Below, piece by piece: positions 23,222 to 32,234 of a DNA stretch of 52,292 nt. This DNA is from Treponema sp. Lineage in GTDB: Bacteria; Spirochaetota; Spirochaetia; Treponematales; Breznakiellaceae. The stretch lies in the NCBI GenBank assembly GCA_009788065.1, contig WQSF01000009.1, positions 1-52,292 on the forward strand, in the 5' to 3' direction. Made by a program: the position numbers and the translations under genes. The notes beneath the pieces are model-generated. The model worked only from the letters and a program-made list of their open reading frames with translations. It ran no database searches and was not told the DNA's origin. Every line of letters begins with the position of its first letter. Position 1 is the first letter of the stretch.

Positions 23222-24914
23222 CTTGTTTTCCCCCTCTACCTTTGTTATATTCAGCGGCAAATCTTTCATAAGCCGCATCTCCTACACTCTGAGGCGCTGC
23301 GGCATGGTTCGGTTTTCTCATTGTGTTAACTCCGCTTGCCTGCACGTCTCTTGCTATTGCCGCGGCAAACTTCGCGGTTCCGATGTTCGCCACTCCACCC
23401 TTGCCCTGCGCCATTGCGCGTATGACATTACGGCTCATGGTTTCGGCTGATGTTCCTGATTTTTTCGCCGCTGTTATCATTGCTGATAATGCCGGCGCTG
23501 CCTGCGCCATTTCGTCTAACGCTGACTGACGATTGCGTTCTGCCATAACACCTGCTTTGTAAGCGTTCTGTTCTTTCGCAGATGCACCGACAGGAACAGA
23601 GTTTGGATCTGCCGCTTCTTTCGGCTCGATGAATTGCGTATTGCAACCCGTACAAGTCAGCAGATAACCTTCCGCGCCTGTCGCTTCATCGACACCTGTC
23701 TCTGCGGTTTCAGTGTCGTAATCGACCTGCGCTCCGCAATTCGGGCAAGCAGCCTGCGCCGCTTCCGCAGCAGGTTCGGTCTGCTGTTCTGCGGGTTTCT
23801 GTGCCGGCTGTTGATTACCGCCAATGGGTACTGACGGGCTTGCTGTCGTTCCGCTTTCGCCGTCAGCATTGACATCTGTGTCCCAGACATAATCTTCGCC
23901 ACAATGAGGACAGCAAATTGAAAACAGTGCAGTTTTTATATTGCCAGGCATTCGCCTTGCCAATACTGTCTGCGTTGTATCTCCCTGCGCGTCACCGTTC
24001 TGCTGATCGGTTCCTGATTCTACCTGCTGTGCGCCGCCTGCAAATACTTCCCCTGTATTGGGATTAAGATTTACAGCGCCAGAGCAGCTCGGGCATACCG
24101 TTTCGACAAATGTAATTTCTGCTTTTGGCTTTACATTTGTTTTTTTGGCAGCCGGTTTTCCATTTTTCTTTTTGAAAGGATTTGGAAAAGCCATAAGATT
24201 ACCTCCACTCGAATTTATTATTCCGGCAGTTTTCTCTGCTGCCTTGTCATAACCAGAAAAATCTATTTTATATCCGCGATAATTAAATACTCCTGGGCTG
24301 ATACAAGCTGCCATCTGTGATGGAATTTTGTTTATAGGTGTATATGCGTCACATAATCCGAAAGCAATAGCTTCATCCGCTGTAAGCCATGTGCCTTTTT
24401 TATTTTTACCATCAAGAAGCGCAATAATTTCTTCGCAAGTTTTTCCGCTTTTGTTCATAAAAGGAACGACATATGCTTCTTTGAGTTTCTCAAATTCTTC
24501 CACAAGATCACGCGCTTCATGCTCATTGATCATGCCCGGATCAGACAGCATATTGTGGTAATAAATCATATCTGACTTTCTCATGTATACTTTGTCGCCA
24601 GAGCAAGCGATAATCGCCGCGGCTGATGCGGCAACACCTTCGATGTATATAGATACAGTTTCAGGCCGGCTGTAAAGTATGTTATAAATTGCTAATCCTG
24701 CAAACATATCACCGCCATAAGAAAAAATATGACATTCTATTTCGCTGATATTTCCGAGCTTATTCAAATCATCTACAAGTCCTTTGGGTGTAACTTCATC
24801 ACCCCAAAATTCCATAGGTGCAATTTCACCATAAATATCTAAGCGACCTATAGATGTTCCGTTTTCCGCACGAATATTTTTTATCGTGTAAAACTTTTTT
24901 ACTGCCTTTGCCAT
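23208..24914 (-). CDS. ClpP-like prohead protease fused to zinc ribbons and a scaffold-like tail
   Basis: 568 residues. Residues 20-200 form a ClpP/S49-type protease: FSYGGDMFAGLAIYN, nucleophile Ser97 in EGVAASAAA, and His120 in IYYHNML. Residues about 265-440 carry several CxxC pairs (CPSCSG, CCPHCGEDY, CPNCGAQ, CTGCNT) separated by Gln/Ala-rich stretches, an addition not normal in lambda gpC. The last 100 residues (ERNRQSALDEMAQAAP to YERFAAEYNKGRGG) resemble a helical scaffold such as Nu3. It would mature the prohead. Confidence 0.82.
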   Translation of the reverse strand: MAKAVKKFYTIKNIRAENGTSIGRLDIYGEIAPMEFWGDEVTPKGLVDDLNKLGNISEIECHIFSYGGDMFAGLAIYNILYSRPETVSIYIEGVAASAAAIIACSGDKVYMRKSDMIYYHNMLSDPGMINEHEARDLVEEFEKLKEAYVVPFMNKSGKTCEEIIALLDGKNKKGTWLTADEAIAFGLCDAYTPINKIPSQMAACISPGVFNYRGYKIDFSGYDKAAEKTAGIINSSGGNLMAFPNPFKKKNGKPAAKKTNVKPKAEITFVETVCPSCSGAVNLNPNTGEVFAGGAQQVESGTDQQNGDAQGDTTQTVLARRMPGNIKTALFSICCPHCGEDYVWDTDVNADGESGTTASPSVPIGGNQQPAQKPAEQQTEPAAEAAQAACPNCGAQVDYDTETAETGVDEATGAEGYLLTCTGCNTQFIEPKEAADPNSVPVGASAKEQNAYKAGVMAERNRQSALDEMAQAAPALSAMITAAKKSGTSAETMSRNVIRAMAQGKGGVANIGTAKFAAAIARDVQASGVNTMRKPNHAAAPQSVGDAAYERFAAEYNKGRGGKQDVKA

Positions 24915-26531
24915 TTAAACTGTTCCCCCTGTACTTTGATTTGTCGTTTCCGCGCCGGCAATCGCTCCGGCTGTACTTGTCATTGATTGTGCTGCCGCTA
25001 CTGGTAAGCCGGCATCTTTCGCAGCGGCGATCTCTCTTCCTCTTTCCTGAATATTCTCGTAATAATTTCCGCCAGTAAGTTCGCTTGTGGCTTCGCTCGC
25101 TGTCGCAAATCCTAAAGATACAAGTTTTTCGTAATTCCCCGCGCTCTTTCCTAAATCTATTTGAGGCATACCCGGACCATTCCATTTCGCTCTTGTGTAT
25201 GCGTTTCGCATAATGGTATTGTCAAAATATCCCGGCGCATCAATCCATCCGCGAATAACACATTCATCCATGAACGTCTGCCAGATAGGATGACAAAAAT
25301 CACCAACCAAACCAGCGCGTACTACTTTGAAATTACTGCGGGCGTTATTCATGGCTGCCTGACTTGCGCTGAAAGAACTTTTGTAACTCTGTAATAACAA
25401 TTCGTAAGGTACGCCTACTGCGGGACCTAACATTTCCAGATTTGCTTTTATAAAAGGTTCAAATGATGTTGTCGGTCGTGTTGCCTGAATCGCTTTTGGT
25501 TCTTCCCCCGGGCGTGCATACTGTACTATTCCATTTCCGAGAGCAAGCAAGCTGTCGTCATCATCTGTTACGCGCCGACCTTCATCACCTGTCATCGCTT
25601 CCATTTCGCCAGCCATGCCTTCGGGATTTTCAGAAGTAATTACTAAAGTGAACATCGCCTGTATCTGCGCGGCGATTGCCTCAGCTTTAATATAACGGTC
25701 AAGCGTTAATGCTAATTCGACAATAGGAGCAACCAGCGGAATACCGCGGCGCTGCCCCGGGCGTTCCGATTCCATGATATGTAAAACATTCGGCAGTCCT
25801 GTTTCTTCGCCGTAAGCGGGAATAAACATCCAGCGCGGATATACATTACCGTTATGTCTGTATGTGCGCGTTTTTCTTTTCGCAAGCGGATGTCCAGTAT
25901 AGAACCAATAACCTAAAACATTTCCCCAAGGCGACACTTCCACACCGCCGAAAATATCATTGTCCTCATGTCCCTTGCGATCATAATTGTCAGGATCAGC
26001 GCAACAATCCGCTTCGATAATTTGTATATTAAGAGCGAACATGGAATTACGCCTTTCAATGCGCGGCATAGTTACAAATACATCGCCTGATTCTTGCTGT
26101 GAACGAAATGCAAGTCTTGTAAGTTCATAAAAATTATCTCTGTGCCTTACATCACATGATTTAGATTCTGCGAACGCTTCCCACAATCGAATAACATTTG
26201 CTTTGAATTTTTTTACAGCTTCTAAATCCATTCCCAAGAATTCAGCATCGGGTGTCGGCTCAGGGCGTAAACCATCGCCTACAACATTGGTTGCCAAAGT
26301 TCTATACAAACCTTTAATAACTGGCGCATCCATTGTTAACTGTCTTGAGCGCTGTCGGATAATGGGAAGGTTAGCGACAATATCATCATCGGGAGATCCG
26401 CCTTGCCAATCCCAGCCTTTATAAACAGGTTTTGTCAATGAAGCAGCGGAGTGTGAATAACCAGATGCAAGGTGTCTGTTATTTATCCTTGAGATTGGTT
26501 TACCGTATTGATCAAGAATTACTGTATTCAC
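24915..26531 (-). CDS. portal protein (lambda gpB-like)
   Basis: 538 residues from a GTG after AGGGGAAGGT. Typical segments: MDAPVIKGLYRTLATNVVGDGL (in parts, about 68-90), FRSQQESGDVFV, WMFIPAYGEETGLPNVLH and PYELLLQSYKSSFSASQAAM (about 396-415). It forms the dodecameric DNA gate. Length is normal for the family. Confidence 0.92.
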   Translation of the reverse strand: MNTVILDQYGKPISRINNRHLASGYSHSAASLTKPVYKGWDWQGGSPDDDIVANLPIIRQRSRQLTMDAPVIKGLYRTLATNVVGDGLRPEPTPDAEFLGMDLEAVKKFKANVIRLWEAFAESKSCDVRHRDNFYELTRLAFRSQQESGDVFVTMPRIERRNSMFALNIQIIEADCCADPDNYDRKGHEDNDIFGGVEVSPWGNVLGYWFYTGHPLAKRKTRTYRHNGNVYPRWMFIPAYGEETGLPNVLHIMESERPGQRRGIPLVAPIVELALTLDRYIKAEAIAAQIQAMFTLVITSENPEGMAGEMEAMTGDEGRRVTDDDDSLLALGNGIVQYARPGEEPKAIQATRPTTSFEPFIKANLEMLGPAVGVPYELLLQSYKSSFSASQAAMNNARSNFKVVRAGLVGDFCHPIWQTFMDECVIRGWIDAPGYFDNTIMRNAYTRAKWNGPGMPQIDLGKSAGNYEKLVSLGFATASEATSELTGGNYYENIQERGREIAAAKDAGLPVAAAQSMTSTAGAIAGAETTNQSTGGTV

Positions 26532-26539
26532 ACCTTCCC

Positions 26540-26761
26540 CTAAATTGGTACTACTCGTCTAAATCTTCCGCTGCCCCCGGAAAGAGCGGCGATTAAATCC
26601 TCGAGTTTATCTTTACGCTTATACAGCGTTTCCAAATTTGCTCTTGTTAAACTGCGACTGCCCATTGTGTAAGATTGCGCACCGCCGAGAATTGTATTTA
26701 TTGCCTTATTGATCTGTTCGAGTTCGGCTTTGGCACTATTTAACCTATCCTTTCTGGACAT
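26540..26761 (-). CDS. gpW-like head-tail joining protein
   Basis: 73 residues from the ATG at 26761 after GGAGAGGGGA. A helical N-terminal half (LNSAKAELEQINKAI) and the SYTMGSRSLTRANLETLYKR motif (about 33-52) are typical of gpW, which plugs the portal. It is the first gene after the right copy of the promoter-terminator element. Confidence 0.8.
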   Translation of the reverse strand: MSRKDRLNSAKAELEQINKAINTILGGAQSYTMGSRSLTRANLETLYKRKDKLEDLIAALSGGSGRFRRVVPI

Positions 26762-26788
26762 TCCCCTCTCCATGTTTTTCGGACAAAT

Positions 26789-26844
26789 AAAAAAAGCCCG
26801 CAGAGACAGGCAGAGAATAATTCTCTAACTGTCGCTACGGGCTT
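26789..26844 (-). terminator. Rho-independent terminator (right copy)
   Basis: Long GC-rich hairpin followed by T7 (26789-26795). It would stop transcription between the terminase block and the gpW-portal block unless antitermination or another promoter is used. Confidence 0.8.
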
Positions 26845-26874
26845 CCGCATGTTCGGTAGGCCGAATATATTGTT
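26789..26874 (-). ncRNA. structured short RNA, right copy
   Basis: Hairpin TTCGG-CCTA-CCGAA (26852-26865), then the long hairpin 26794-26844 (AAGCCCG/CGGGCTT, GACAG/CTGTC, apical AGAGAA-TTA-TTCTCT), then seven Ts. Very similar to 4880-4964 in sequence and layout. Here it stands before the head and tail genes. Confidence 0.6.
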
Positions 26875-26880
26875 ATTCTG

Positions 26881-26911
26881 ATTATATTATAATTTTACCC
26901 ATTAATGTCAA
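26881..26911 (-). promoter_or_regulatory. sigma70-like promoter, right copy
   Basis: TTGACA (26906-26911) and TATAAT (26881-26886) with a 19-bp spacer; a second TATAAT lies at 26886-26891. The TGA stop of the upstream small gene is inside the -35 box, as in the left copy. Confidence 0.55.
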
Positions 26912-27099
26912 GCCTTTTTTCTGACTTTTACTTTTTTCGGGATTCTTTTAACTTCGGGTATTCGCACACGCCTTATCCTATGCTGTACGTTAAGCTCAAA
27001 GCTGTCTGATGTTGCCGAAATATTTATAGTTACACTGCCGAATTCTACACCCCTTGCCGCTATTCTGATTTCTTCCAATTCCTCATCAGATAATTCCAT
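26908..27099 (-). CDS. small basic protein, hypothetical
   Basis: 63 residues from the ATG at 27099 after GGGAGG. Acidic N-terminal helix (MELSDEELEEIRIA), central beta segment, and a strongly basic C-terminus (KRIPKKVKVRKK). Located between terminase and gpW. Unknown function. Confidence 0.55.
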   Translation of the reverse strand: MELSDEELEEIRIAARGVEFGSVTINISATSDSFELNVQHRIRRVRIPEVKRIPKKVKVRKKA

Positions 27100-27117
27100 G
27101 CATCCTCCCAAATGCGC

Positions 27118-29061
27118 CTATAAGTTTACGCCCTGTTCCCGGGCGCGTTTGTTTTTGCTTGTTTTAGTTTTACTCGTTCCCTCTCTAATTACAATGTTCT
27201 CAAGTTTACCGTTCGATACTGCCGGCGATGTAATAAGCCAAGGCTCAGTCTTATGTATTCTCATCAGCATTATATCATCTTTCGCAGACATTATCCTTAA
27301 CGCTGCCCTTGCGTATACGCGGCAGTCAAAACTTTCGTTCCGTTTCCCTTTTATCAAATGCCATTCGTAATGTGTATAACCTTTTTTCTTATCTCTCACC
27401 AGTATTCTTTTTTCTGCTGTCAACATATCAAAGTATATAGCATCATACCCATTTATTGAAATGTCATCTTTGTCTTTTGGAAAGTGGCAGTATCCGTTTC
27501 CGGGCTCTATTACTTTTAACCATGTCATGATTTCTGTTTTAATGCTGTCAACACCGAGAATAAATAAACCTTTTTCTTTCGCGCTCTTCGCTGGTCGTGT
27601 CAGCGGAATCTTACTACCGCCTTGACCTTTAATCGGATATACACCGCGCGACTGCCTTGCCCTGCAATAATTATATGCCTGTGTTGTCGAATGTCCGCCA
27701 GTATCGACAGCAACACGGCTTATTTTTATACGCTTTCCATTTCCATACGACCATGTGCGCACAAGTAAATCATCAATGCGATTCCACGGCTCTGCCAATC
27801 TTGTATCGCCGAATATTTCTCCGTATTCTATACCCCATGATTCGTAACCGACACCCCAGCCGATAATCTCATAAGCGAATCTATTATCCTGCACATCTAA
27901 ACCCATTGTTAGAACGCACACGCCGTCAGGTAACTGCGCATTATAAACTTCGCGCCGACCTTCAAACGCATGGGATTCTATAACCTCACCGCGTTCTTGC
28001 CATGTTTCTGCAAGGCACGAATTAACAAATGTTATAAGTAGAGTATAATCGCCTCTCTTTGCCGCGTTATTCGCTTCGATGAATTCATCTCTAATATCTT
28101 CCCATGTTCTAGTCCGGTGATCAAATACATTTACATGATAGCCCGCGACTTTGCTTTCAGGATTTTGCGCAATATATTTCCCGCCCCCTTCCAGCCATTC
28201 TTCTTTTGTAAATGCTTTAAGACAATGCGGACAAATCATTTTTAATGTTTCAAAGTCAAGTTTGGTTTGCCATACTCTTTTATTATAATCAGGGTTTTCT
28301 TCCCCTCTTAAACCGAATTGGCTCCATTTACTACATGAAGGGCATTTGTGCGAATATCTTTTATTCTGTGACTTGTCTAATAAATCCTGTATTCTACTTG
28401 CGCCCTCGATTGTCGGTGTCGATGTGTATACGCTTAACCAATTCGGAAAGTTTGTTTGCATTTTCTTTGCAATAGAAATAACATCGCCCTGCCGCGATAA
28501 GTCTTTCGGGTATTGATCTATTTCGTCAAAATAAATTACTGGTATCGGCATTGATATAATTCCAGCCGTACTATTCGCTCCCGTCAGGATTAAGAACCAG
28601 CCGTTACCTTCTTTGTATAATATTTTATTTGATGAATCCCGCGACTTGTCATCTGGTACTAATTGTTTTAAGCACGGCGTATCTCTAAACATATTTGATA
28701 CGCGCGTCTGACTAAATTTTTCTGCTAAGTCTCCTGTTGGTTGCACAACAATAATTGGTCTGGGACTTACATCAATTAGAAATCCCAAGTAATTTAAAAA
28801 CACTGTTGACTTACCCATTTGCCGCGCCGCTAAAAAAACAATCTCGTGAATATCAGGGTTTGTCATATCATCCATGATTTCCACAAGATAAGGAGTTTGT
28901 TCATTTTCCCAAGGTCCCGGTGATGATGATTCCTCTAATGATAAAACTCTTTTCTGTTCTGCCCATTCCCATACTTTTATATCAGGCGGCGGCTTCATCA
29001 ATTGAAATAGAGTAGAGAGGAGCTGATAAGTATTTTTCAATTCATCAATCCTGTTCAGCAT
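27118..29061 (-). CDS. terL: terminase large subunit (lambda gpA-like)
   Basis: 647 residues if started at the ATG at 29061 (GAGG, 9-base gap); an ATG three codons earlier is possible. ATPase: Walker A ARQMGKST (about 79-86) and Walker B VIYFDEID (about 175-182). Nuclease region with RVAVDTGGHSTTQAYNYCR, and a zinc-like CPSC...CPHC pair in the middle. It packages DNA into the prohead with the small subunit, whose gene overlaps its start. Confidence 0.93.
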   Translation of the reverse strand: MLNRIDELKNTYQLLSTLFQLMKPPPDIKVWEWAEQKRVLSLEESSSPGPWENEQTPYLVEIMDDMTNPDIHEIVFLAARQMGKSTVFLNYLGFLIDVSPRPIIVVQPTGDLAEKFSQTRVSNMFRDTPCLKQLVPDDKSRDSSNKILYKEGNGWFLILTGANSTAGIISMPIPVIYFDEIDQYPKDLSRQGDVISIAKKMQTNFPNWLSVYTSTPTIEGASRIQDLLDKSQNKRYSHKCPSCSKWSQFGLRGEENPDYNKRVWQTKLDFETLKMICPHCLKAFTKEEWLEGGGKYIAQNPESKVAGYHVNVFDHRTRTWEDIRDEFIEANNAAKRGDYTLLITFVNSCLAETWQERGEVIESHAFEGRREVYNAQLPDGVCVLTMGLDVQDNRFAYEIIGWGVGYESWGIEYGEIFGDTRLAEPWNRIDDLLVRTWSYGNGKRIKISRVAVDTGGHSTTQAYNYCRARQSRGVYPIKGQGGSKIPLTRPAKSAKEKGLFILGVDSIKTEIMTWLKVIEPGNGYCHFPKDKDDISINGYDAIYFDMLTAEKRILVRDKKKGYTHYEWHLIKGKRNESFDCRVYARAALRIMSAKDDIMLMRIHKTEPWLITSPAVSNGKLENIVIREGTSKTKTSKNKRAREQGVNL

Positions 29062-29713
29062 CTTCCTCATCCTCTGTTATTAACTGCGATACATAACTTG
29101 CTTCTGTTTTCATAAAAGTATCAAAATCAAATGTTGTAATTTCATGCAGTATCTTATCTTTCCTAATCCTAATCTTCTCTGCAATCTTTACAGCATCCGA
29201 CATATTAACCAATGACGGCGCAATGCCCAATGGCAATGAATCAAAACCTGAGCGCGTTCTGCTGAACATTGCCCCTATTATTCTTTGTATATCTTCTGTG
29301 TGATGTAACTCTCCGCGTATTCTTTGAACTTTAATTTCTTCCAAAGTTCTTTTTGCTGTAATCTGTCTGAGCTTTTCATCGTTCAATTCTCTTGAACCGC
29401 TGGATTTATTATTTACTAAATCCCTGTAATGCGCGAAAAGTTTTGCAAGGCAATTCGCAAAATTATAAAGGCTTTCCTTTCCCTTGCTTACTACTTCCGG
29501 CTCAATTATTCCCTGCTGTTGATGATGTCTCAGCATCCTAATTCCCACGCCTGTACGCTTTGACAATTCGGCAATCGTCACAAGATTTCCAGAAAGTTTT
29601 GGCGCTGCGCATTCAGTTTTCGCAGGTTCTTTTTTAACAGGGGATTTTTTCGCAGGAGATTTTTTTTGTGTGGTTTTTTTTGTGGTTTTCTGCGGTTCTT
29701 TCTTTATTCCCAT
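29045..29713 (-). CDS. terS: terminase small subunit (Nu1-like)
   Basis: 222 residues. After a Lys/Pro/Thr-rich, histone-tail-like N-terminus (residues 4-35), a winged-helix/MerR-like DNA-binding segment follows (VTIAELSKRTGVGIRMLRHHQQQGII, in parts, about 46-71). Then there is a helical oligomerisation region. It should recognise the packaging site. Only a weak ribosome site precedes it. Confidence 0.8.
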   Translation of the reverse strand: MGIKKEPQKTTKKTTQKKSPAKKSPVKKEPAKTECAAPKLSGNLVTIAELSKRTGVGIRMLRHHQQQGIIEPEVVSKGKESLYNFANCLAKLFAHYRDLVNNKSSGSRELNDEKLRQITAKRTLEEIKVQRIRGELHHTEDIQRIIGAMFSRTRSGFDSLPLGIAPSLVNMSDAVKIAEKIRIRKDKILHEITTFDFDTFMKTEASYVSQLITEDEEDAEQD

Positions 29714-29993
29714 GTAATTCCACTACCTGTGCAACAGCCCAAATTTTATTTCATGGCTAGAAATGCTTTGGGGTCAAAAGCCACCCACACTATTTCACGC
29801 CTGAAAGTACCTACGAATTTTTTCGCTGCGATAGAATTATTTATTTGAGTATATACAGATATAACGCATATATGCAAGAAAAGAAATCAGCAGTCAGTAT
29901 CCTTAAGGGCAGTTACCGCCGCAGAGATAAACTCCCGGTATTGTTGCACCATGTCTCTACTTTCCTGACTGCCAGTAGGGTTTCATAATATCA
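29714..29993 (-). other. intergenic region before terS with candidate promoter
   Basis: Minus-strand TTGCAT (29872-29877), 18-bp spacer and TATACT (29848-29853) could drive terS; a palindrome GCATATATGC (29866-29875) overlaps the -35 box. A 21-codon ORF (29887-29952) has a poor ribosome site and is not called. A hairpin AGGGTTT/AAACCCT (29977-30002) follows the IbrB-like gene but lacks a T run. A packaging (cos) site could also lie here; none was recognised. Confidence 0.4.
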
Positions 29994-30515
29994 TCAAACC
30001 CTGCGCATGTAAAGTTCTTTGGAATAACCGTCAGAACGTGAAGCCATGAGCTGTAGGAACTGTTCCTTCGATATATCAGAGAGGCGGAAAATCTCTTCTG
30101 GTCTCATACCCAATTCCTTACCAATCTCTTTTATGGTTTTTCCCTGTTCGAGTAGTCTTTTTACGATGTTTTTCATCGGCTCTAAAAGATGCGTTCCTCT
30201 TGCTCTGTTGTGGGTTACAGTTCCGTAAATATCGCCTGATTGGTTTTCATGCCTTACTATTACGATAGGGACTTTATTTTTCAACATCTTTTTTAAGGGT
30301 TCTTCCCCCGCAACAGTCCAGCGATGAAAGCCGTCAATAATTGTGAAGTCTGGTCTTACTACTATTGGCAATGTCCAGCCGTTCGATAAAATAGAGCGCG
30401 TTAATAAATCCAAGTTTTCCCTTGAAACCTTATTCGGGTTATAATCATTCGGTTTTAATTTGTCTCTATCTACCCATTGGAGCGTTGAAAGCGGTGCTGT
30501 TATTTTATTTTCCAT
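29994..30515 (-). CDS. ParB-like protein, IbrB-like
   Basis: 173 residues, GAGGAAAA before ATG. ParB/sulfiredoxin-like core: LKPNDYNPNKVS (about 20-31), IIDGFHRWTVAG (about 59-70) and THNRARGTH (about 100-108). A C-terminal helix-turn-helix-like part follows (TIKEIGKELGMRPEEIFRL). It overlaps the PAPS-reductase-like gene by 11 bases, the same pairing as E. coli IbrA/IbrB. Whether it acts as nuclease, ATPase/CTPase or regulator is unknown. Confidence 0.75.
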   Translation of the reverse strand: MENKITAPLSTLQWVDRDKLKPNDYNPNKVSRENLDLLTRSILSNGWTLPIVVRPDFTIIDGFHRWTVAGEEPLKKMLKNKVPIVIVRHENQSGDIYGTVTHNRARGTHLLEPMKNIVKRLLEQGKTIKEIGKELGMRPEEIFRLSDISKEQFLQLMASRSDGYSKELYMRRV

Positions 30516-31647
30516 GCTTTTTTCCTCTTGTGGTATTATTGTTTTCCTGCGAATAGTGCATATTTATTGTCGATATAATAGCCCGTAAGGTTCTTTGTTT
30601 TGGATCTCCCCCTACAAGACAATCGTAAACCGTTTTATACACCCTTTCCTGAATAATCGGTCCGTATTTAATTAGCATTTGAATTATCCGCTGTGCGTTC
30701 GTTAATCCGCCTTTTGTTTGGAAGTTTTTTATCGGATCGCTTAATAATTTGTATACGGCAGCCTTGTAGTCTTTTTTATCCTCAAGTTCCCTGCGCTTTT
30801 TAGAAGAATGGCGGAACATTTCGCTGTCCCAATATAATGCCGCAAGATACGCGTTCGGTTCTCTTTTGATTATTCTGTCCATAAGCGCCGGGTAATATTC
30901 GTTCATCTTTACAAGGGATTTTGCGGTGTCCACTGAAAAGAATTGAGACACGCGCAGATTTTTCAATGAGCTTCCCGATTGGTATAAAAAAAGGTATATA
31001 TCCGGGATTGTTATTTGTTTTTCGTGCAAATACCGCCATACATCAGTATCTTTCCAATCGTAAATTGCCCAAACCATATTTCCGCGCGCTAATCCTGTAT
31101 TCGCCGAGAATGAATATGCCATGTATTTTGAGCGTTGTAACGATTCAGCCATGCGAACGCCAGTGATGCATATTCCGTCTGAATTATGCTTCATTAAGAA
31201 ATCCTGATACGTGTTTGTCCTGTCCTTCATGCAGGGGTGTTTTGTTATTGCGAACGGCGGGGGCTTCCTTACCCATGTTTCTTTTCTCGTGCTGTCCCAG
31301 CAAATGAAGTTTTCATCCTGTTCGAGTAAATTGAAACATGAAAAATGCCTGACTTCCAAACAGAACCAGTTGAATTGCGCTCCCATTAACAATACCTTTT
31401 TTCGCCAGCGCATTACTGAATCTTCTATGCAATCGAATATCGCTTCCTCGTCAATGAACTCGACAATCATTTGTTTTGGATCTATTTTCCCTTCTTGCGC
31501 AAGGCTTAATGTCAAATCCAAGAGGCATAACGAATCTTTTCCGCCCGAAAATGAAACATAAACTTTCTTTCCGTTTGAAAATGCGTTTAATATTCTTTTC
31601 CGGGCAGCTTCTAAAACAGTTCTTGAACCTTCGCGCTTTACAACCAT
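30505..31647 (-). CDS. PAPS-reductase-family protein (DUF3440, IbrA-like)
   Basis: 380 residues. PP-loop SFSGGKDS at 32-39, as in PAPS reductases, DndC and tRNA thiolation enzymes. Further segments are FIDEEAIFD, HPCMKDRTNT and ICITGVRMAES, with a C-terminal DUF3440-like region. IbrA proteins act with IbrB in gene activation in E. coli; related PP-loop enzymes modify DNA or RNA with sulfur. The substrate here is unknown. It overlaps both neighbours, so it is one operon. Confidence 0.78.
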   Translation of the reverse strand: MVVKREGSRTVLEAARKRILNAFSNGKKVYVSFSGGKDSLCLLDLTLSLAQEGKIDPKQMIVEFIDEEAIFDCIEDSVMRWRKKVLLMGAQFNWFCLEVRHFSCFNLLEQDENFICWDSTRKETWVRKPPPFAITKHPCMKDRTNTYQDFLMKHNSDGICITGVRMAESLQRSKYMAYSFSANTGLARGNMVWAIYDWKDTDVWRYLHEKQITIPDIYLFLYQSGSSLKNLRVSQFFSVDTAKSLVKMNEYYPALMDRIIKREPNAYLAALYWDSEMFRHSSKKRRELEDKKDYKAAVYKLLSDPIKNFQTKGGLTNAQRIIQMLIKYGPIIQERVYKTVYDCLVGGDPKQRTLRAIISTINMHYSQENNNTTRGKKHGK

Positions 31648-32234
31648 ATTTCAGCACCGCATTTCGGGCAGGTGTAAGGGGCTTTCCCCTCGAATGTTTC
31701 ATTATCCGTTACAGGAAGATCCACGCCGTCTGTTTCATTCTCCGATGTTTCGGCGTTTACATCGACATGAGAATCAATTTCCGCGATGTTATTATCTGAG
31801 GCTTTCCCGTAATCATCTAATGCTGCCGATATTTGGTCTGACGCGGCATTTATTGATTTCAAAACGTCATCATCAAATCCGGGTATATCGAAATCGCCGT
31901 CAAGTTCCCCGATGATTTCCTGAATGTTATTTAAGTTGTCAATTCCCAAGCCTGCCGTTTTGTTGTCAGCCATCATCAGCTTTTTCTTTTCGTTTTCCGA
32001 TAAATCATAAAGAATAAATGCGTATGCTTTCTTCATTCCTTCCGCGCGCATCGCCTCTACTAATCCGTTTCCAGCTAAAACAAGATTGTTTTCGTCAATG
32101 ACGATGTTTTTATACTGCCCCCATTTCTTTAAGGAGCGGCGCATTTCCATGATTTGCTTTTCAGGATGTATTCTTGTGTTTTTCTCTGGCGTTTTTAATA
32201 CCGCGATTGATACTTCTTTTTTCTCTTTACGCAT
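31638..32234 (-). CDS. ParB-like protein with C-terminal zinc knuckle
   Basis: 198 residues, AGGAG before ATG. The ParB-N core (VLKTPEKNTRIHPEKQI, VLAGNGLVEAMR, MMADNKTAGLG) covers residues 7-105. Then comes an acidic, Asp/Asn-rich linker, and the last residues read YTCPKCGAEIWL, half a zinc ribbon. It is the second ParB-like protein of the cassette and may contact DNA or the IbrA-like enzyme. Confidence 0.72.
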   Translation of the reverse strand: MRKEKKEVSIAVLKTPEKNTRIHPEKQIMEMRRSLKKWGQYKNIVIDENNLVLAGNGLVEAMRAEGMKKAYAFILYDLSENEKKKLMMADNKTAGLGIDNLNNIQEIIGELDGDFDIPGFDDDVLKSINAASDQISAALDDYGKASDNNIAEIDSHVDVNAETSENETDGVDLPVTDNETFEGKAPYTCPKCGAEIWL

